Of a stretch of DNA of 64,000 nt, positions 44,914 to 54,841 are shown in pieces. The stretch is from Acidobacteriota bacterium (GTDB taxonomy: Bacteria; Acidobacteriota; Terriglobia; UBA7540). Both the position numbers and the translations under genes were made by a program. The DNA is taken from positions 31,748-95,747 of the forward strand of contig JAMCXS010000030.1 in the NCBI GenBank assembly GCA_023474345.1, given 5' to 3'. A model generated the notes under the pieces. That model saw only the letters and a list, made by a program, of their open reading frames with translations. It was not told the origin of the DNA and ran no database searches. Position 1 is the stretch's first letter; every line of letters starts with the position of its first letter.

Positions 44914-45639
44914 CTACATCTCGGCGTTTTGCGCCTCTTGCCCCGTCATCTGGGGAACCATCACTGTGATATCCACTCGTCTGTTTTCTTGGCGGCCTTT
45001 CAGCGTACCGTTCGGAGCAATGGGAGTTGCTTCACCGTAACCCAAGCTGTAGAACCGGACCAAGGGGATGTTGTAGTGCAAGCTAAGGTACCGGATTACC
45101 GACTCGGCTCGCCGCCGGCTTAATTCCAGGTTGAACGCTTTCGGCCCGGTCGTATCCGTGTAACCCTGAACCTCGATTACATAGTTTTTCAGCCCGCTGA
45201 CGGCCTGAGCCACTTCGTCCAAGTGCTGCTTGTCAGCGGCAGTCAGTTTGTATTGGTTGAGAGCAAACTGAACGATTGTATGCTGTGTTGGTTGGTAGTT
45301 GGTAACGTTATTGACCATGTTCTGGGCCTGCTTTGCCGCCGAAAGCCCTTTTCCCGCAACCTGATTGGCAGCTTGGGCGTGTTCGTCGGCTGTCCTGGCC
45401 GCCTGGTTGGCCTGATCGGCACTGTTTTGCGCCTGGGCGATTCCCGTTTCGGCTCTCCTATCCACATCACGGATGTCCTGCGCATTCTGTGCCGTTTTTT
45501 TGTCAACACTGTTAATCCGCGTATCGAGCGGAGATACGGTATCGCGGACGAACTTCCGCGTGGCCACACAACCCGTCGCGAGCAGAAGCAGCGGGCTTAA
45601 AGCTACGGCAAGCAACTTGATAGATTTTCTGGCGTCCAT
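44914..45639 (-). CDS. OmpA-family peptidoglycan-associated lipoprotein
   Basis: Lipoprotein with signal peptide and lipobox LLATGC (Cys about residue 24). The central part is an Ala/Gln-rich helical coiled coil (about 40-110), and the C-terminal OmpA domain starts near IVQFALNQYKLTAADKQHLDEVA, with the peptidoglycan-binding NLELSRRRAESVIRYL and RQENRRVDITVMVP. It tethers the outer membrane to the wall. ATG at 45639 is chosen over 45663. The 310 bp upstream, to rdgB, shows no other gene. Confidence 0.9.
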   Translation of the reverse strand: MDARKSIKLLAVALSPLLLLATGCVATRKFVRDTVSPLDTRINSVDKKTAQNAQDIRDVDRRAETGIAQAQNSADQANQAARTADEHAQAANQVAGKGLSAAKQAQNMVNNVTNYQPTQHTIVQFALNQYKLTAADKQHLDEVAQAVSGLKNYVIEVQGYTDTTGPKAFNLELSRRRAESVIRYLSLHYNIPLVRFYSLGYGEATPIAPNGTLKGRQENRRVDITVMVPQMTGQEAQNAEM

Positions 45640-45951
45640 GTGCACTCTCCATGCGTCAAACAATCAATTAATACACCGTTCCTAAAGCACTCTCGATGCC
45701 ATATCCGGGGATGAGGATAAATCCTCTGAAATCAGAAGAAAGATATCATCGGGTTTCGTCGCCAGGGCCATGGACGAAGGTTTGGCTTGTAAAATTTTCT
45801 CACCAGCAGCGCCAAAAGGAGAATTCATAGAAATGTTGAACCATGGACACAGACAGAACATTAAACGGAATCGGCTGAAAACCGTGGCTGAGCGGCGCTG
45901 AATTAGCCGCCGCTGTGGTCATATGGCAAAAAGAAAGAAGGAATTAAGAGG

Positions 45952-46557
45952 TTATATGCGGCTTATTTCTGACTGGACATAACCGAGCAGTTTTCGGAAT
46001 GCCTCACCGCGATGAGAAACATTGAACTTCTCGTCCACGCTCAATTGCGCAAACGTTTTCTCCAGCGGCGGGTAGAAAAAATAAGGGTCATAGCCGAAGC
46101 CACCCGAGCCGCATGGCTGTTCCTGAATCAAGCCGTCCGCCCGGCCCTCGACAACGGTCAAAATTTGTCCTCGTTCGGCGAGGGCTATAACGCATATGTA
46201 GTGCGCTGAGCGCTTATCTTGCGGGAATTGGGCTAATTCGTTGATCAGCTTCTGGTTGTTCGCTTCATCGTCTGCCTGCAGACCTGCGAAGCGCGCGGAA
46301 AAAACTCCCGGCGCCCCTCCCAGTGCGTCTACACACAGGCCGGAATCGTCCGCAAAGACAGGGGTTTCCGTGAACTGGCTGTAGTAAAGCGCCTTCTTGC
46401 GGGCGTTTGCTTCAAAAGTATCGCCGTCTTCAATGCAGGCGGGCAAATTGTCAATTCCTGGAAGAATTTGAACCTCAATCTCCCAGGCTGTTGCCGCCTG
46501 TGCGAACTCCCGGAGTTTTCCAGGGTTGTTAGAAGCTAAATAAATTAAGGGCGTCAT
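45952..46557 (-). CDS. rdgB: XTP/dITP diphosphatase (non-canonical purine NTPase)
   Basis: Hydrolyses ITP and XTP to prevent their incorporation into DNA. N-terminal motif YLASNNPGKLREF, catalytic/metal motif VFADDSGLCVDALGGAPGVFSARFAG, and the C-terminal FGYDPYFFYP plus VSHRGEAFRK are all present. ATG at 46557 gives the family length of 201; the longer ORF to 46737 is probably not real. It is the last gene of the block amidase-GerMN-rph-rdgB, read on the minus strand. Confidence 0.96.
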   Translation of the reverse strand: MTPLIYLASNNPGKLREFAQAATAWEIEVQILPGIDNLPACIEDGDTFEANARKKALYYSQFTETPVFADDSGLCVDALGGAPGVFSARFAGLQADDEANNQKLINELAQFPQDKRSAHYICVIALAERGQILTVVEGRADGLIQEQPCGSGGFGYDPYFFYPPLEKTFAQLSVDEKFNVSHRGEAFRKLLGYVQSEISRI

Positions 46558-46636
46558 GGTTACAGTTGATGATCGAGTGTCTTCGGTTGTTTCCAGCTTC
46601 CGGCTCAGTCGAGCATAGGCGTTCCGGCTGAATCTT

Positions 46637-47476
46637 TCATGAAGATTTGAGCCCGTTCGGTGCGCGCGGCGTAACGCGGTTGCTGGCTGTTTTCTCGTTT
46701 GGCAATTTAACGTTCGTGATGGACTTCTGCTGTTCAATCAATTGCTGAATGGCCGGCCGCGTCAACTCGATCATTCGCGCAAGATCTTCGTCGCCAAAAG
46801 GATGTTGCTCCGCGGTGGCCTGGACCTCGACAAAACGGCCTGACCCGGTCATGACCACGTTCATATCGACGTCGGCATTCGAATCCTCGGAATAGTCGAG
46901 GTCAAGAAGAATTTCATTGCCAATAATCCCAACACTGATGGCGGCAACGTAATCCCTCAATGGAATTTGTTTTAGTACTTCCATTTCCTGGAGCCTTTTG
47001 AATGCGAGGACCAGCGCCACCATCGAACCCGTGATTGAAGCCGTTCGCGTGCCGCCATCGGCGCGGATCACGTCGCAATCAATCCACACGGTACGTTCGC
47101 CAAGCTTTTCAAGATCCGTAATGGCGCGAAGTGAGCGGCCGATCAGCCGTTGGATCTCCATGGTGCGGCCGGATTGCCGCCCTCGGGTTACCTCGCGGGG
47201 CGTACGAGTGTCGGTGGCGCGTGGAATCATGGCATACTCACCCGATATCCATCCCTTTCCCGAGCCTTTCAAAAAAGGAGGAACGCCGTCTTCCACCGAA
47301 GCGGTGCAAACCACTTGTGTCTCGCCCAGGCGAATCAGAGCGGATCCTTCGGCGCTGGAGATGAAATGGGGAATAAGCTCGACGGGACGCAACGCCGTGG
47401 CGTCGCGATTGCCGGCGCGCACCAGCTTCCCGCGGGAATAGACTAAGCCGGACAGCATTTTGGGAGTTGACAGCAT
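46637..47476 (-). CDS. rph: Ribonuclease PH
   Basis: Phosphate-dependent exonuclease trimming tRNA 3' ends. Motifs include the N-terminal ALRPVELIPHF, the phosphate-binding RQSGRTMEIQRLIGRSLRA and IDCDVIRADGGTRTASITG, and DLDYSEDSNADVDMNVVMTG. A Lys/Asn-rich tail of about 25 residues extends past the usual end. Start ATG at 47476 has AGGAGA five bases upstream. The gene precedes rdgB, the classic pair. Confidence 0.96.
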   Translation of the reverse strand: MLSTPKMLSGLVYSRGKLVRAGNRDATALRPVELIPHFISSAEGSALIRLGETQVVCTASVEDGVPPFLKGSGKGWISGEYAMIPRATDTRTPREVTRGRQSGRTMEIQRLIGRSLRAITDLEKLGERTVWIDCDVIRADGGTRTASITGSMVALVLAFKRLQEMEVLKQIPLRDYVAAISVGIIGNEILLDLDYSEDSNADVDMNVVMTGSGRFVEVQATAEQHPFGDEDLARMIELTRPAIQQLIEQQKSITNVKLPNEKTASNRVTPRAPNGLKSS

Positions 47477-47490
47477 GAATTCTCCTGATT

Positions 47491-48093
47491 TTATTGAGTT
47501 TGGGCAATCAAAGCCGGCGCGGGCGCAAAATATCCGGATAGATCGATGTGGCCGTCCAGAGTTTGCGCCTCTTGTCCCTGAATAAGGAACTTTACTCGTT
47601 TTACGGCGGGAATGTTGGCGGCCAGCGAGTCGACAATGGAATAAATAGCCAAATCCTCGCTCTCGATTCCTGGCGTAAAGTCTTTCAATGCTTCCTGCGA
47701 AAGGTCAATCACGGCCGTCCCGTCAGGAGACAAAAAGACAGCCCGGATGGTTGTTGACGGGGGTAAGACGCTGCCATGTCCTTCGTGAGAGCCTTCGATG
47801 AGCGCCAGCAACACCTGCTGGATGCGTTTGGTGTCCTCCGGCGCAAGCTTCAACGACCGGCTTTCCGCGATCAGCTTTCCGTCCGCGTAAGATGGAAAGT
47901 AGAGGGTAAGGGTTTGGCTTTGACCTCCCGCCTGCAGGGCTGCTTCACTCAGGCGGGTCCGGGCCGCCTGCTCGGCACTCTGCGTGTTGGCATTTGCAGG
48001 CGAAAGATGCCGGCGCAAGGTCAGCAAATAGAAGACTCCCACGCCGAGAATCGCGGCGACGACAAGGCTTAAGATCAGACCACGGCGAGTCAT
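47491..48093 (-). CDS. GerMN-domain envelope protein
   Basis: 200 residues: an N-terminal membrane anchor (about 5-24), a linker, and a GerMN domain (about 60-200) with TLTLYFPSYADGKLIAESRSL and VIDLSQEALKDFTPGIESEDL. GerMN proteins in spore-formers act in germination, but in diderm lineages they sit with amidase genes and probably bind envelope glycans. Starts four bases after the amidase stop, so translation is likely coupled. Confidence 0.85.
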   Translation of the reverse strand: MTRRGLILSLVVAAILGVGVFYLLTLRRHLSPANANTQSAEQAARTRLSEAALQAGGQSQTLTLYFPSYADGKLIAESRSLKLAPEDTKRIQQVLLALIEGSHEGHGSVLPPSTTIRAVFLSPDGTAVIDLSQEALKDFTPGIESEDLAIYSIVDSLAANIPAVKRVKFLIQGQEAQTLDGHIDLSGYFAPAPALIAQTQ

Positions 48094-48096
48094 AAG

Positions 48097-49635
48097 CTAC
48101 GGTTGCCCTCCCTGGAAATTCCCGAGCGCCTGAACAACGGCCGCGGCGATCCCATCCTGGAAAGATTTCTGGGTCAAGGGAGCGGGATTGCTGCCGGGCG
48201 CCAGGCTTCCCACTTCAATAGCAACCGCGGGCGCGGCGATGCTCCGCAAAACCCTGAGTGGTACTCCCATGGGGGGTGAGCCCGCCACGCCGGTATCCTT
48301 CTGGAGATCTTGCTGCAGGTCTTGAGCAAGTTGCTGGCTGCGGTTGAGGTAACCTAGTTGAACCTTTGCCCAGGGAATAAACAGCGGCCGTGGGTCCGCA
48401 CCTGGGGCCAGCGCCACAGGCGACGAGGGCTGATAAGTGTAAACCATCACCCGCGGCGTCGAGGGGCCGAGGTTTCCGGCATGAAACGAAATAAAGGCAA
48501 TTGGGTGAGCCGTATTGGCGATCGTAGCTCGCTGGTCAAAATTCACCGTCTGGTCGCCCGTTCGGGTCAGAATGATTTGATACCGGCCTGTCGCCTGCAG
48601 AGCTTTGCTGACGCGTGCCACAATTTGTGCGGTCAAGTCCTTTTCAAGAAGGCCGTTGCCTCCGCTCGCTCCCAGGTCACTGCCGCCGTGTCCCGGGTCT
48701 AACACAACCGCGGGCAACAAGGAGGTGGTGGGCGTAGGCGCGGGTGCGGCAGTCGGCGGCTTGGCCGCTGCGGCCGCAGCAGCGGGCTGGCTGGGAGCCG
48801 GCTGGGGCTCGGGAGCCGGCTGCGGCCCGGCAGGAGCCGGAGCGGTTGCCGCGACTTCCGGTTTCATGATTTCAGTTACCAGCGTCTTTTCCCCGTTGCC
48901 CAAAACCGGGTAGAAGTCTAACCCTGCCATGGCCGGGGTCAGAATCAACTTTGGATGGCCATCCTGATCATCGTATTGTACCCGCGAAATGTAGGCATTC
49001 CGGAACTCAAAGTTCGATTCGGCGGGTTCTACGGGACGGTTGCCAAGATATAAGATCCATTTGCCGTTCCGAGCCGCTGTTCTAAGATTGACCGGCTCCG
49101 CAAACTGAAACGTTAGCCTGGCGCCTCCTTGCATCGGCTGCATTTGCAGGGTAAATGAGTTAGGGCTGATATTCCCGATGAAGAGGCGGTTTTCGCCTAC
49201 CTGGTATTCAACGTTTTGATTGATGAGGGTGGGCAGGATCTGGGTCACAAAATCGACCGGCACCATCCATTCTCCCTCTATGTTTTGCGGCGGGTTAGAA
49301 AGCCTGAGCTTTGCCTTGTTCAGCCGCACCACCCGGTTGTTTTGATGGAACTGGAGCTCGGTGCTCTCAAACCAAACCCTGAGTTCCTTCTTTTTTGACC
49401 GCACGCGGGCCACATGTCCGAAGACTTTCAAAAGCTTTAGCACCGGCAGGTACCGGACGTTTTCATAGGTTTTTAACGGGAGGATGGAGTGCGCGTTGGG
49501 GAAGTAAACAACAAAGTTCTCGCTCCGGGCGGGTTGGCCGGTCCACATGAGCACCAGGGTCGCGGCGATGACGCTAAAATAGAGCCAACGGAAGAATTGG
49601 AAGCGGTGCTTGATGTGTGTGGCCAAAAATTTCAC
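48097..49635 (-). CDS. N-acetylmuramoyl-L-alanine amidase with beta-domain N-terminus
   Basis: Periplasmic cell-wall amidase of the AmiC class. After an N-terminal membrane segment (about 15-32), two beta domains (about 40-220, like Cu-amine-oxidase-N/AMIN) bind the wall. A Pro/Ala linker at about 275-300 follows. The Amidase_3 domain has the zinc ligands in VVLDPGHGG, LLEKDL and ISFHAGN, and the catalytic Glu in VAIEVGS. 512 residues. It opens the operon with GerMN, rph and rdgB. Confidence 0.93.
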   Translation of the reverse strand: MKFLATHIKHRFQFFRWLYFSVIAATLVLMWTGQPARSENFVVYFPNAHSILPLKTYENVRYLPVLKLLKVFGHVARVRSKKKELRVWFESTELQFHQNNRVVRLNKAKLRLSNPPQNIEGEWMVPVDFVTQILPTLINQNVEYQVGENRLFIGNISPNSFTLQMQPMQGGARLTFQFAEPVNLRTAARNGKWILYLGNRPVEPAESNFEFRNAYISRVQYDDQDGHPKLILTPAMAGLDFYPVLGNGEKTLVTEIMKPEVAATAPAPAGPQPAPEPQPAPSQPAAAAAAAKPPTAAPAPTPTTSLLPAVVLDPGHGGSDLGASGGNGLLEKDLTAQIVARVSKALQATGRYQIILTRTGDQTVNFDQRATIANTAHPIAFISFHAGNLGPSTPRVMVYTYQPSSPVALAPGADPRPLFIPWAKVQLGYLNRSQQLAQDLQQDLQKDTGVAGSPPMGVPLRVLRSIAAPAVAIEVGSLAPGSNPAPLTQKSFQDGIAAAVVQALGNFQGGQP

Positions 49636-49817
49636 GCGCTGTAGACTTCACCTGGCGGGACCAGTAACCCACGCCAAGTAGTTATTCTAGTCGAACCTCT
49701 CCGAGCGTTGCAATTCTCTCAAACAAGGGACGCTTGACGTAGAGGCGGCCTTATGCTGCCAGATGGCGAGATAGACGCGCCGCTACTTCAGGAGCCTCCT
49801 TTGCCCGCCGCGGAATT

Positions 49818-50303
49818 CTAATGCGCAGGGCCGAGAGTGTAATTGTGGATATCGCCAACCGCTCCTGCTCCAATGTGGACGAGTGAAACCCATCGTTCCA
49901 GCTTGTGATGGCCGGTCCGGTGCAACAAGTAGGATAGGCCAATGGATGCCGCCGCGCCGGCGACTTCAATACCGGCAAACAGCGGCTTGTTGTCCACGAT
50001 GCTGTTGGTGAGCAGCACCTCATTGTGGCCATTGTGCCGAAAGTGCTCGGTTGAGGTGAAGTCGAGGGCTCGGACCGCCGCCACGCCCGCGAACAACATC
50101 AGGTTGGTTCTGTCAAAGAAACGATGAGTAACTTCCGGGAACTGTTCGGCCTGGGCGTGCAACGGAGATTTTGCCTGTCCGCTGGGTAGTATATTAACCT
50201 GCTGCGTTTTGAGCCGAGCCGGTGCCGCGCCCATTGCCAGCGCAAGAACCATCCCGGCGGCCAACCCTTGGAAGAGGAGTCGCTCCCGTTCATTAATCTT
50301 CAA
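49818..50303 (-). CDS. Predicted exported/membrane protein of unknown function
   Basis: 161 residues. Signal peptide (about 1-26) then a domain with RFFDRTNLMLFAGVAAVRALDFTSTEHFR and a hydrophobic helix LFAGIEVAGAAASIGLSYLLHRTGHHKLE. His-rich near the end (HRTGHHK, HIGAGAVGDIH). Not recognised; proteins of this kind are scattered through Acidobacteriota. ATG at 50303, about 40 bp downstream of the next gene on the minus strand. Confidence 0.7.
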   Translation of the reverse strand: MKINERERLLFQGLAAGMVLALAMGAAPARLKTQQVNILPSGQAKSPLHAQAEQFPEVTHRFFDRTNLMLFAGVAAVRALDFTSTEHFRHNGHNEVLLTNSIVDNKPLFAGIEVAGAAASIGLSYLLHRTGHHKLERWVSLVHIGAGAVGDIHNYTLGPAH

Positions 50304-50346
50304 CGACTTAATACCTTTCGATTGCAGAATTGATATTTACCCACGG

Positions 50347-52005
50347 CTATTTGACGATCATCACTCCGTGTGGGGGCAAGTACAGGGCGTTCCCACTGGT
50401 CGTCACGCGGGTTTTCGCGGTTCCAAACAGTTCGGTGTATCTCGTTTCCGTGCTGCCAGGACCAGTCAGGCTGCACGTGACCGGCAATTCGGTGAAATTC
50501 GCGACTGCCACGCCATCACGCATCGGAAAGATGGCGACTCGCGGCGGCGCATTGAGCGATGTTGGCACAAACTTTGCCACGGCACCGCGCAGTTTTTTAA
50601 GCGCGGCGCGCGTTTGCGGATCAAGTTGAGTTACCTGGTCTTTGGCATCGACGTACGCCAAATGCGGCAACTGATCGGAGAAGACGATGATCCGGCCCGA
50701 GCCTTCCGGGATTTCCCGCACGAGTTCGTCCTTGGGTAAGTCAACGTTGTCGTTCGGCTTCAGGCGAGGGTCGGCGTTCAACCGATGGGCCAGGGACTGG
50801 CTTACGAAGGCCGTCCCGCCTTCCTCAAGGAGTTGTTCGAGTTCCGGCACAAAATCCGTGTCGCCCAGCGCCTGCGCCGCGAACAACGCCACCCGCGTCT
50901 TCGCCGGGAAGTGCGCCACGGGCAGAAGTGGGATGCCGAGCATTCCGATGTCGTCAAGGATATAGGGTTCGTTGCCGGGGCTGCTGTTTGGAGGCTTGTA
51001 GGCCGGAATGCCTTTCCACCCTCCCACCAGCCTGGCCAGCCGGGTAAGTTGCTCTTCATGGGCGGCCAGTGTTTCAGCCTGTGGGCGATAGGTGCTGGAA
51101 TTCAAGTCGCCATAGTGAAAGAGCATGATCTCCGGCGCGCCGGCAAGCACGGTCACGTAAGCCTGGTCCATATAGAGGATGGGATCAGTGGCATACGGAT
51201 CAAACCAGCCCCCGCCTTCTTTGGAACCTGCGACGTCGGCAAGCCAGCGGTAAAGGAAAAAGCCTCGATATTGCTGCACGTGCGCCCATTTGTCCGAACT
51301 CGGGTCCCGAAGTTCGGTGCCGACCCAGATGCGATCGTAGATCGCCGACTCTTTGTCCACCACGTAGCCGCGATCCTGGAAGCCGTCGTACCACTGGGGG
51401 AACTTCAAAATGATTTTGACATGGGGATTGACCGCGCGCGCGGGGCCCAGGACGTCCTTGCGGCTGACCTCGACCATCTGCTTGTCGTGGAATTGCTTCC
51501 AACTCATCGATCCCTTGGCCGCCGCGCACTCCGAACAACGGCAGTCGGTGCAGAAGAAATCGTCGATCATGATTTCATTGAACATGCTCGCGGCATAGCG
51601 GAAAATTTGCGCCAGGCGCTCCTGGTTTTGTCGATTGGTGTAACAAACCCATATGGGACGGCCGCTGGCGGGCTTGCCAATCCCGACCGTGGTGACGCAG
51701 CCGGAAACCTCGAGGCCGGCGTGCCGGAAGAAGTCACGCGAGGTCTTGAGCGTGTCGGCTTTGGCCTGATAGCCGTTGCGGAAGACCTCCAGGTAAACCT
51801 TGGTAATTCCCATGCGGCGGCAGAATCCCAGGGCCTGCTCGCGCCCGGCGGGTGTGGAAAGATAGTCGCGGACGTCTTGCGCGGTAAAAAGCGTTTCCCA
51901 CTGGATCGCCCACGCGGCCGGCGCGCCTATCACCAGAAGCAGAAGCCATACCGCCGCAAGCCGAAAGAGCTTTGCTGCTTTGAAAGGGCAACTTGAGGTG
52001 GACAT
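50347..52005 (-). CDS. Secreted TIM-barrel-like protein, possible glycoside hydrolase
   Basis: 552 residues with a signal peptide (about 13-33, ending GAPAAWA). The body begins YLSTPAGREQALGFCRRMGITKVYLE, resembling the beta-strand and helix of a TIM barrel of putative glycosidases, and includes a Cys-rich DDFFCTDCRCSEC that may bind a metal. The C-terminal third is a beta-rich domain. No catalytic pair can be named with certainty. Alternatives include a Sec-secreted polysaccharide-processing protein of unknown type. It is preceded by the small exported protein on the same strand. Confidence 0.72.
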   Translation of the reverse strand: MSTSSCPFKAAKLFRLAAVWLLLLVIGAPAAWAIQWETLFTAQDVRDYLSTPAGREQALGFCRRMGITKVYLEVFRNGYQAKADTLKTSRDFFRHAGLEVSGCVTTVGIGKPASGRPIWVCYTNRQNQERLAQIFRYAASMFNEIMIDDFFCTDCRCSECAAAKGSMSWKQFHDKQMVEVSRKDVLGPARAVNPHVKIILKFPQWYDGFQDRGYVVDKESAIYDRIWVGTELRDPSSDKWAHVQQYRGFFLYRWLADVAGSKEGGGWFDPYATDPILYMDQAYVTVLAGAPEIMLFHYGDLNSSTYRPQAETLAAHEEQLTRLARLVGGWKGIPAYKPPNSSPGNEPYILDDIGMLGIPLLPVAHFPAKTRVALFAAQALGDTDFVPELEQLLEEGGTAFVSQSLAHRLNADPRLKPNDNVDLPKDELVREIPEGSGRIIVFSDQLPHLAYVDAKDQVTQLDPQTRAALKKLRGAVAKFVPTSLNAPPRVAIFPMRDGVAVANFTELPVTCSLTGPGSTETRYTELFGTAKTRVTTSGNALYLPPHGVMIVK

Positions 52006-52285
52006 AAGACGAGTCCTCCGTGCTTAAGAAATAAGAACGTGCAACGAACGTTTGTCGCTGGAACAGGGTCGAACCCAAGGCCTGTAAATGCCGCGACGAA
52101 TAGCATCGGGCAACGTGGCCGGCGACCGTCCTGCAACCGTGCCGGGAACAGCATAGGGACGGACAAGGAAAGATGTCAATGTTAAAACATCAGCAATGTC
52201 GATTTATGGAAAGTGCGCTGGACGGACACATTCCCTCGCCCGTCCGAGCGATGCGGGCAAAGTCCCCCTTCAGGCGGGGTGGGGT

Positions 52286-52372
52286 AGCCCCGGCCATTCC
52301 ACGAGAGGAACTGAACTGACACAGCGGGTCGGCTATGACCCCCGCGGTCAGAATGATTCCGACCGCAGCTAC
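52286..52372. repeat. REP-like element pair candidate (GTAG...CTAC)
   Basis: In the 518-bp gap before the DUF255 gene, GGGGTAGC (with GTAG at 52286-52289) and GCTACCCC (CTAC at 52369-52372) face each other 80 bases apart. Between them are hairpins GGGTC/GACCC and GCGGTC/GACCGC, the second next to the CTAC. This matches the unit layout of REP doublets elsewhere but the first half is weak. The rest of 52006-52523 has no gene. Confidence 0.45.
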
Positions 52373-52523
52373 CCCCATCCCCACAGGGGATTGATTTTAA
52401 CTCTATTTTGTCTTGATGCGGCTGGTTTTACTTTTTTTTATTCGCTTCGCCAGTCTTTGCCTGGCCGTCCATTTTTTCAATGGGTTTCCGGCTTGGTCTT
52501 GCAGGCGCTATTTTATTGCTCTG

Positions 52524-54674
52524 TCACAGTTCGCCGGCGAGGAGTTGCGCGACCTGCCGGGGATCGGAGGTCGGCAATTTGCACGTATAATTTTCGCAGA
52601 CGTAGGCTGTGGCCTTCCCGTCGAGCGGGTGCATTCCTTTGATGAACGGCAGCCATTGGGCAAGCTGCTCGCGCTGGCCGGGGCCATCAACCAGGAAAAG
52701 TATTTTGTTGGGAAGGTATCGCTCGTTCACCAGGCGAAGGAGTTCTTGCGTGTCCGGCGAGGCGCGGTCGCCGGCGATGACGACTTGCCGCGGTGGCGCA
52801 ACTGAGAAATCCAGTGCTGCGGCCATTTGTGGGACGGTTTCGGGAAAATTCTCAAACTGGTGACCGAAGGCGCGGAAGAGTTCTTGAGCCTTGGCGCGCC
52901 AGGCGTCACGGCCCGTCATTTGCGCCAGGCGCAACAGGTTCATCGCCGCCACAGAATTGGCTGAGGGCTCCGCGCCGTCGTAAGCGTCGCGCATTCTGAT
53001 CAGGATTGAAGAGTCTGCGGCCGGCGTCGAGAAGTATCCGCCGTTTTCGCCGTCCCAAAAGAGCTGGTCTTGATGTTCTTGCAGCCGCGCCGCCCAGGTT
53101 AAATAAGGAACCTTAAAGGAAGCTTCATATAAGTCAAGCAAACTTTGAATTAAATAAGCATAATCGTCAAGGAAACCGTTAATGGCCACGCCGCCCGCGC
53201 GATACCGGCGCTTCAGGTTTCCGCTCTGCTCGTCGTAGAGCTTCCGCCGGATAAAGTCCGCGGCGGTTTCGGCCGCCTCCAGATAAGTGCGATCATCCAG
53301 AACCTGTGCGGCGCGGGCGAAAGCGGAAATCATCAGCCCGTTCCAGCACGCGAGGACTTTATCATCCAGCGCGGGGCGCGGCCGGCGGCTGCGGACGGCC
53401 AGCAGTTTTTCCCTCGCCTCGGCCAGCGTCGTTTGAATCTCGGCCTCTTGCTTGCCGAAACGCCGCGCACCCTCCTCTGCGGAACGGGCAATCTGCAAAA
53501 TGTTTTTTCCTCGGAACTCGTCCTGGGGATCGTTTTCGACGTTTCCGGAAGGCTGCACGTCATACACATAATTGAAGATGGCGGCCGCCTCGGGGTCTAA
53601 CACCTTTTCAATCTCCGAAGCTGTCCACAGATAAAACGCGCCCTCGCCGTGTTCTGGCTTGTCTTTTTCGATCAGGCTGTCGGCGTCTTCCGCGCTGTAG
53701 AATCCGCCCTCGGGACTGCGCATGTCCCGCAGCACGTAACCAAGGATGTCGCGGGCGGTATCGGCGTAGAACGTCTCGCGTGTAATCTGGTACGCCTCAA
53801 GGTAGGCAATGGCCAGTTGCGCCTGGTCATAGAGCATTTTCTCGAAGTGCGGCACGTGCCATCGCGCGTCCACCGAGTAACGATGGAACCCGCCGCCGAG
53901 ATGATCGTGAATCCCTCCCTGCGCCATGGCGCGCAGCGTGTGGAGCGTCATCGCGAGCGCGTCCTGATCGCCCGTCCGCGCATAGTATCGCAGAAGGAAA
54001 TTGAAGACGACCGGCCGTGGAAACTTGGGAGCGTTGCCAAAACCGCCGTGCTCCGGATCGTAGCCGGCCTTGATGTGTTGATAGGTCAGGTCGAGGGTTG
54101 CAGCTCCAACCTGGACGCTCGCGGCCGCCGCAACGTTCACAGCCTTCGCAAGGTGTTCCGTGACATCCGCGGCGGATTGCTCAATCTTGGCCTGATCTTT
54201 CTGCCACGCCTCCGCCACCCGCATCAACACCGTGGCAAATCCCGGGCGGCCATAACGATCCTCGGGCGGCCAGTAGGTGCCGCCAAAGAAAGGCTTGAGA
54301 TCCGGCGCGAGAAATACGGACATCGGCCATCCGCCGCTGCCGGTGGTGGCCTGCACAAAAGTCATGTAGACGTGGTCAACGTCGGGGCGCTCTTCCCGGT
54401 CCACCTTGATGTTGACGAAATATTTGTTCATGATCTCGGCGATATTGGGATCGGAAAACGACTCGCGTTCCATCACGTGGCACCAGTGGCAGGTGGAGTA
54501 GCCCACGGAAAGGAAAATGGGCCGGTTCTCGCGCCGCGCAAGCTCAAACGCTTCCTGGCCCCAGGCGTGCCAGTCCACCGGGTTGTGAGCGTGCATCAGC
54601 AGGTAAGGACTGCTCTCGTGAATAAGGTGATTCGTGTAGCGGTGTTCGCCCCCGTGCGCCGCAACTTCGGTCAT
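52524..54674 (-). CDS. DUF255 thioredoxin-domain protein (YyaL/SSP411-like)
   Basis: 716 residues. The N-terminal thioredoxin-like domain (about 15-180) has the CxxC site Cys62-His-Trp-Cys65 in [15 protein letters not shown], the family hallmark. The remainder is an (alpha/alpha)6 glycosidase-like barrel with repeated motifs such as [20 protein letters not shown] and GNAPKFPRP. Redox and possibly N-acylglucosamine epimerase-like chemistry are proposed for relatives; the physiological role is unresolved. ATG at 54674. Confidence 0.92.
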   Translation of the reverse strand: MTEVAAHGGEHRYTNHLIHESSPYLLMHAHNPVDWHAWGQEAFELARRENRPIFLSVGYSTCHWCHVMERESFSDPNIAEIMNKYFVNIKVDREERPDVDHVYMTFVQATTGSGGWPMSVFLAPDLKPFFGGTYWPPEDRYGRPGFATVLMRVAEAWQKDQAKIEQSAADVTEHLAKAVNVAAAASVQVGAATLDLTYQHIKAGYDPEHGGFGNAPKFPRPVVFNFLLRYYARTGDQDALAMTLHTLRAMAQGGIHDHLGGGFHRYSVDARWHVPHFEKMLYDQAQLAIAYLEAYQITRETFYADTARDILGYVLRDMRSPEGGFYSAEDADSLIEKDKPEHGEGAFYLWTASEIEKVLDPEAAAIFNYVYDVQPSGNVENDPQDEFRGKNILQIARSAEEGARRFGKQEAEIQTTLAEAREKLLAVRSRRPRPALDDKVLACWNGLMISAFARAAQVLDDRTYLEAAETAADFIRRKLYDEQSGNLKRRYRAGGVAINGFLDDYAYLIQSLLDLYEASFKVPYLTWAARLQEHQDQLFWDGENGGYFSTPAADSSILIRMRDAYDGAEPSANSVAAMNLLRLAQMTGRDAWRAKAQELFRAFGHQFENFPETVPQMAAALDFSVAPPRQVVIAGDRASPDTQELLRLVNERYLPNKILFLVDGPGQREQLAQWLPFIKGMHPLDGKATAYVCENYTCKLPTSDPRQVAQLLAGEL

Positions 54675-54728
54675 GGATTATTGCCCCTTGCGCAATTATG
54701 CCAGCCGTCGCGCGCAAAAGCCAACCTT

Positions 54729-54811
54729 GTGGCACGGGCGTCTCGCCCGTGGCTGGAGTTTCCAGCACGAGAGTTCCGCCCGTGGGGGACACGGCCCGGA
54801 GGGCGTGCCAC
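54729..54811. repeat. Inverted doublet of hairpins with GTGG/CCAC ends
   Basis: GTGG (54729-54732) followed by a perfect 8-bp stem CACGGGCG-TCT-CGCCCGTG, and an inverted unit ending CGTGCCAC (CCAC at 54808-54811) with a stem containing one bulge. It fills most of the spacer between DUF255 and rhaM. It resembles the REP doublets but with a GTGG rather than GTAG tetranucleotide, so it may be a second family. Confidence 0.55.
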
Positions 54812-54841
54812 GGGTGCGCGGTGCGGAATCCGCCCCTGCAA

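Noticed and set aside
50785..51996. 403-codon plus-strand ORF opposite the secreted TIM-barrel-like gene
   Set aside because: The minus frame has a signal peptide and coherent protein sequence; the plus frame is its shadow.
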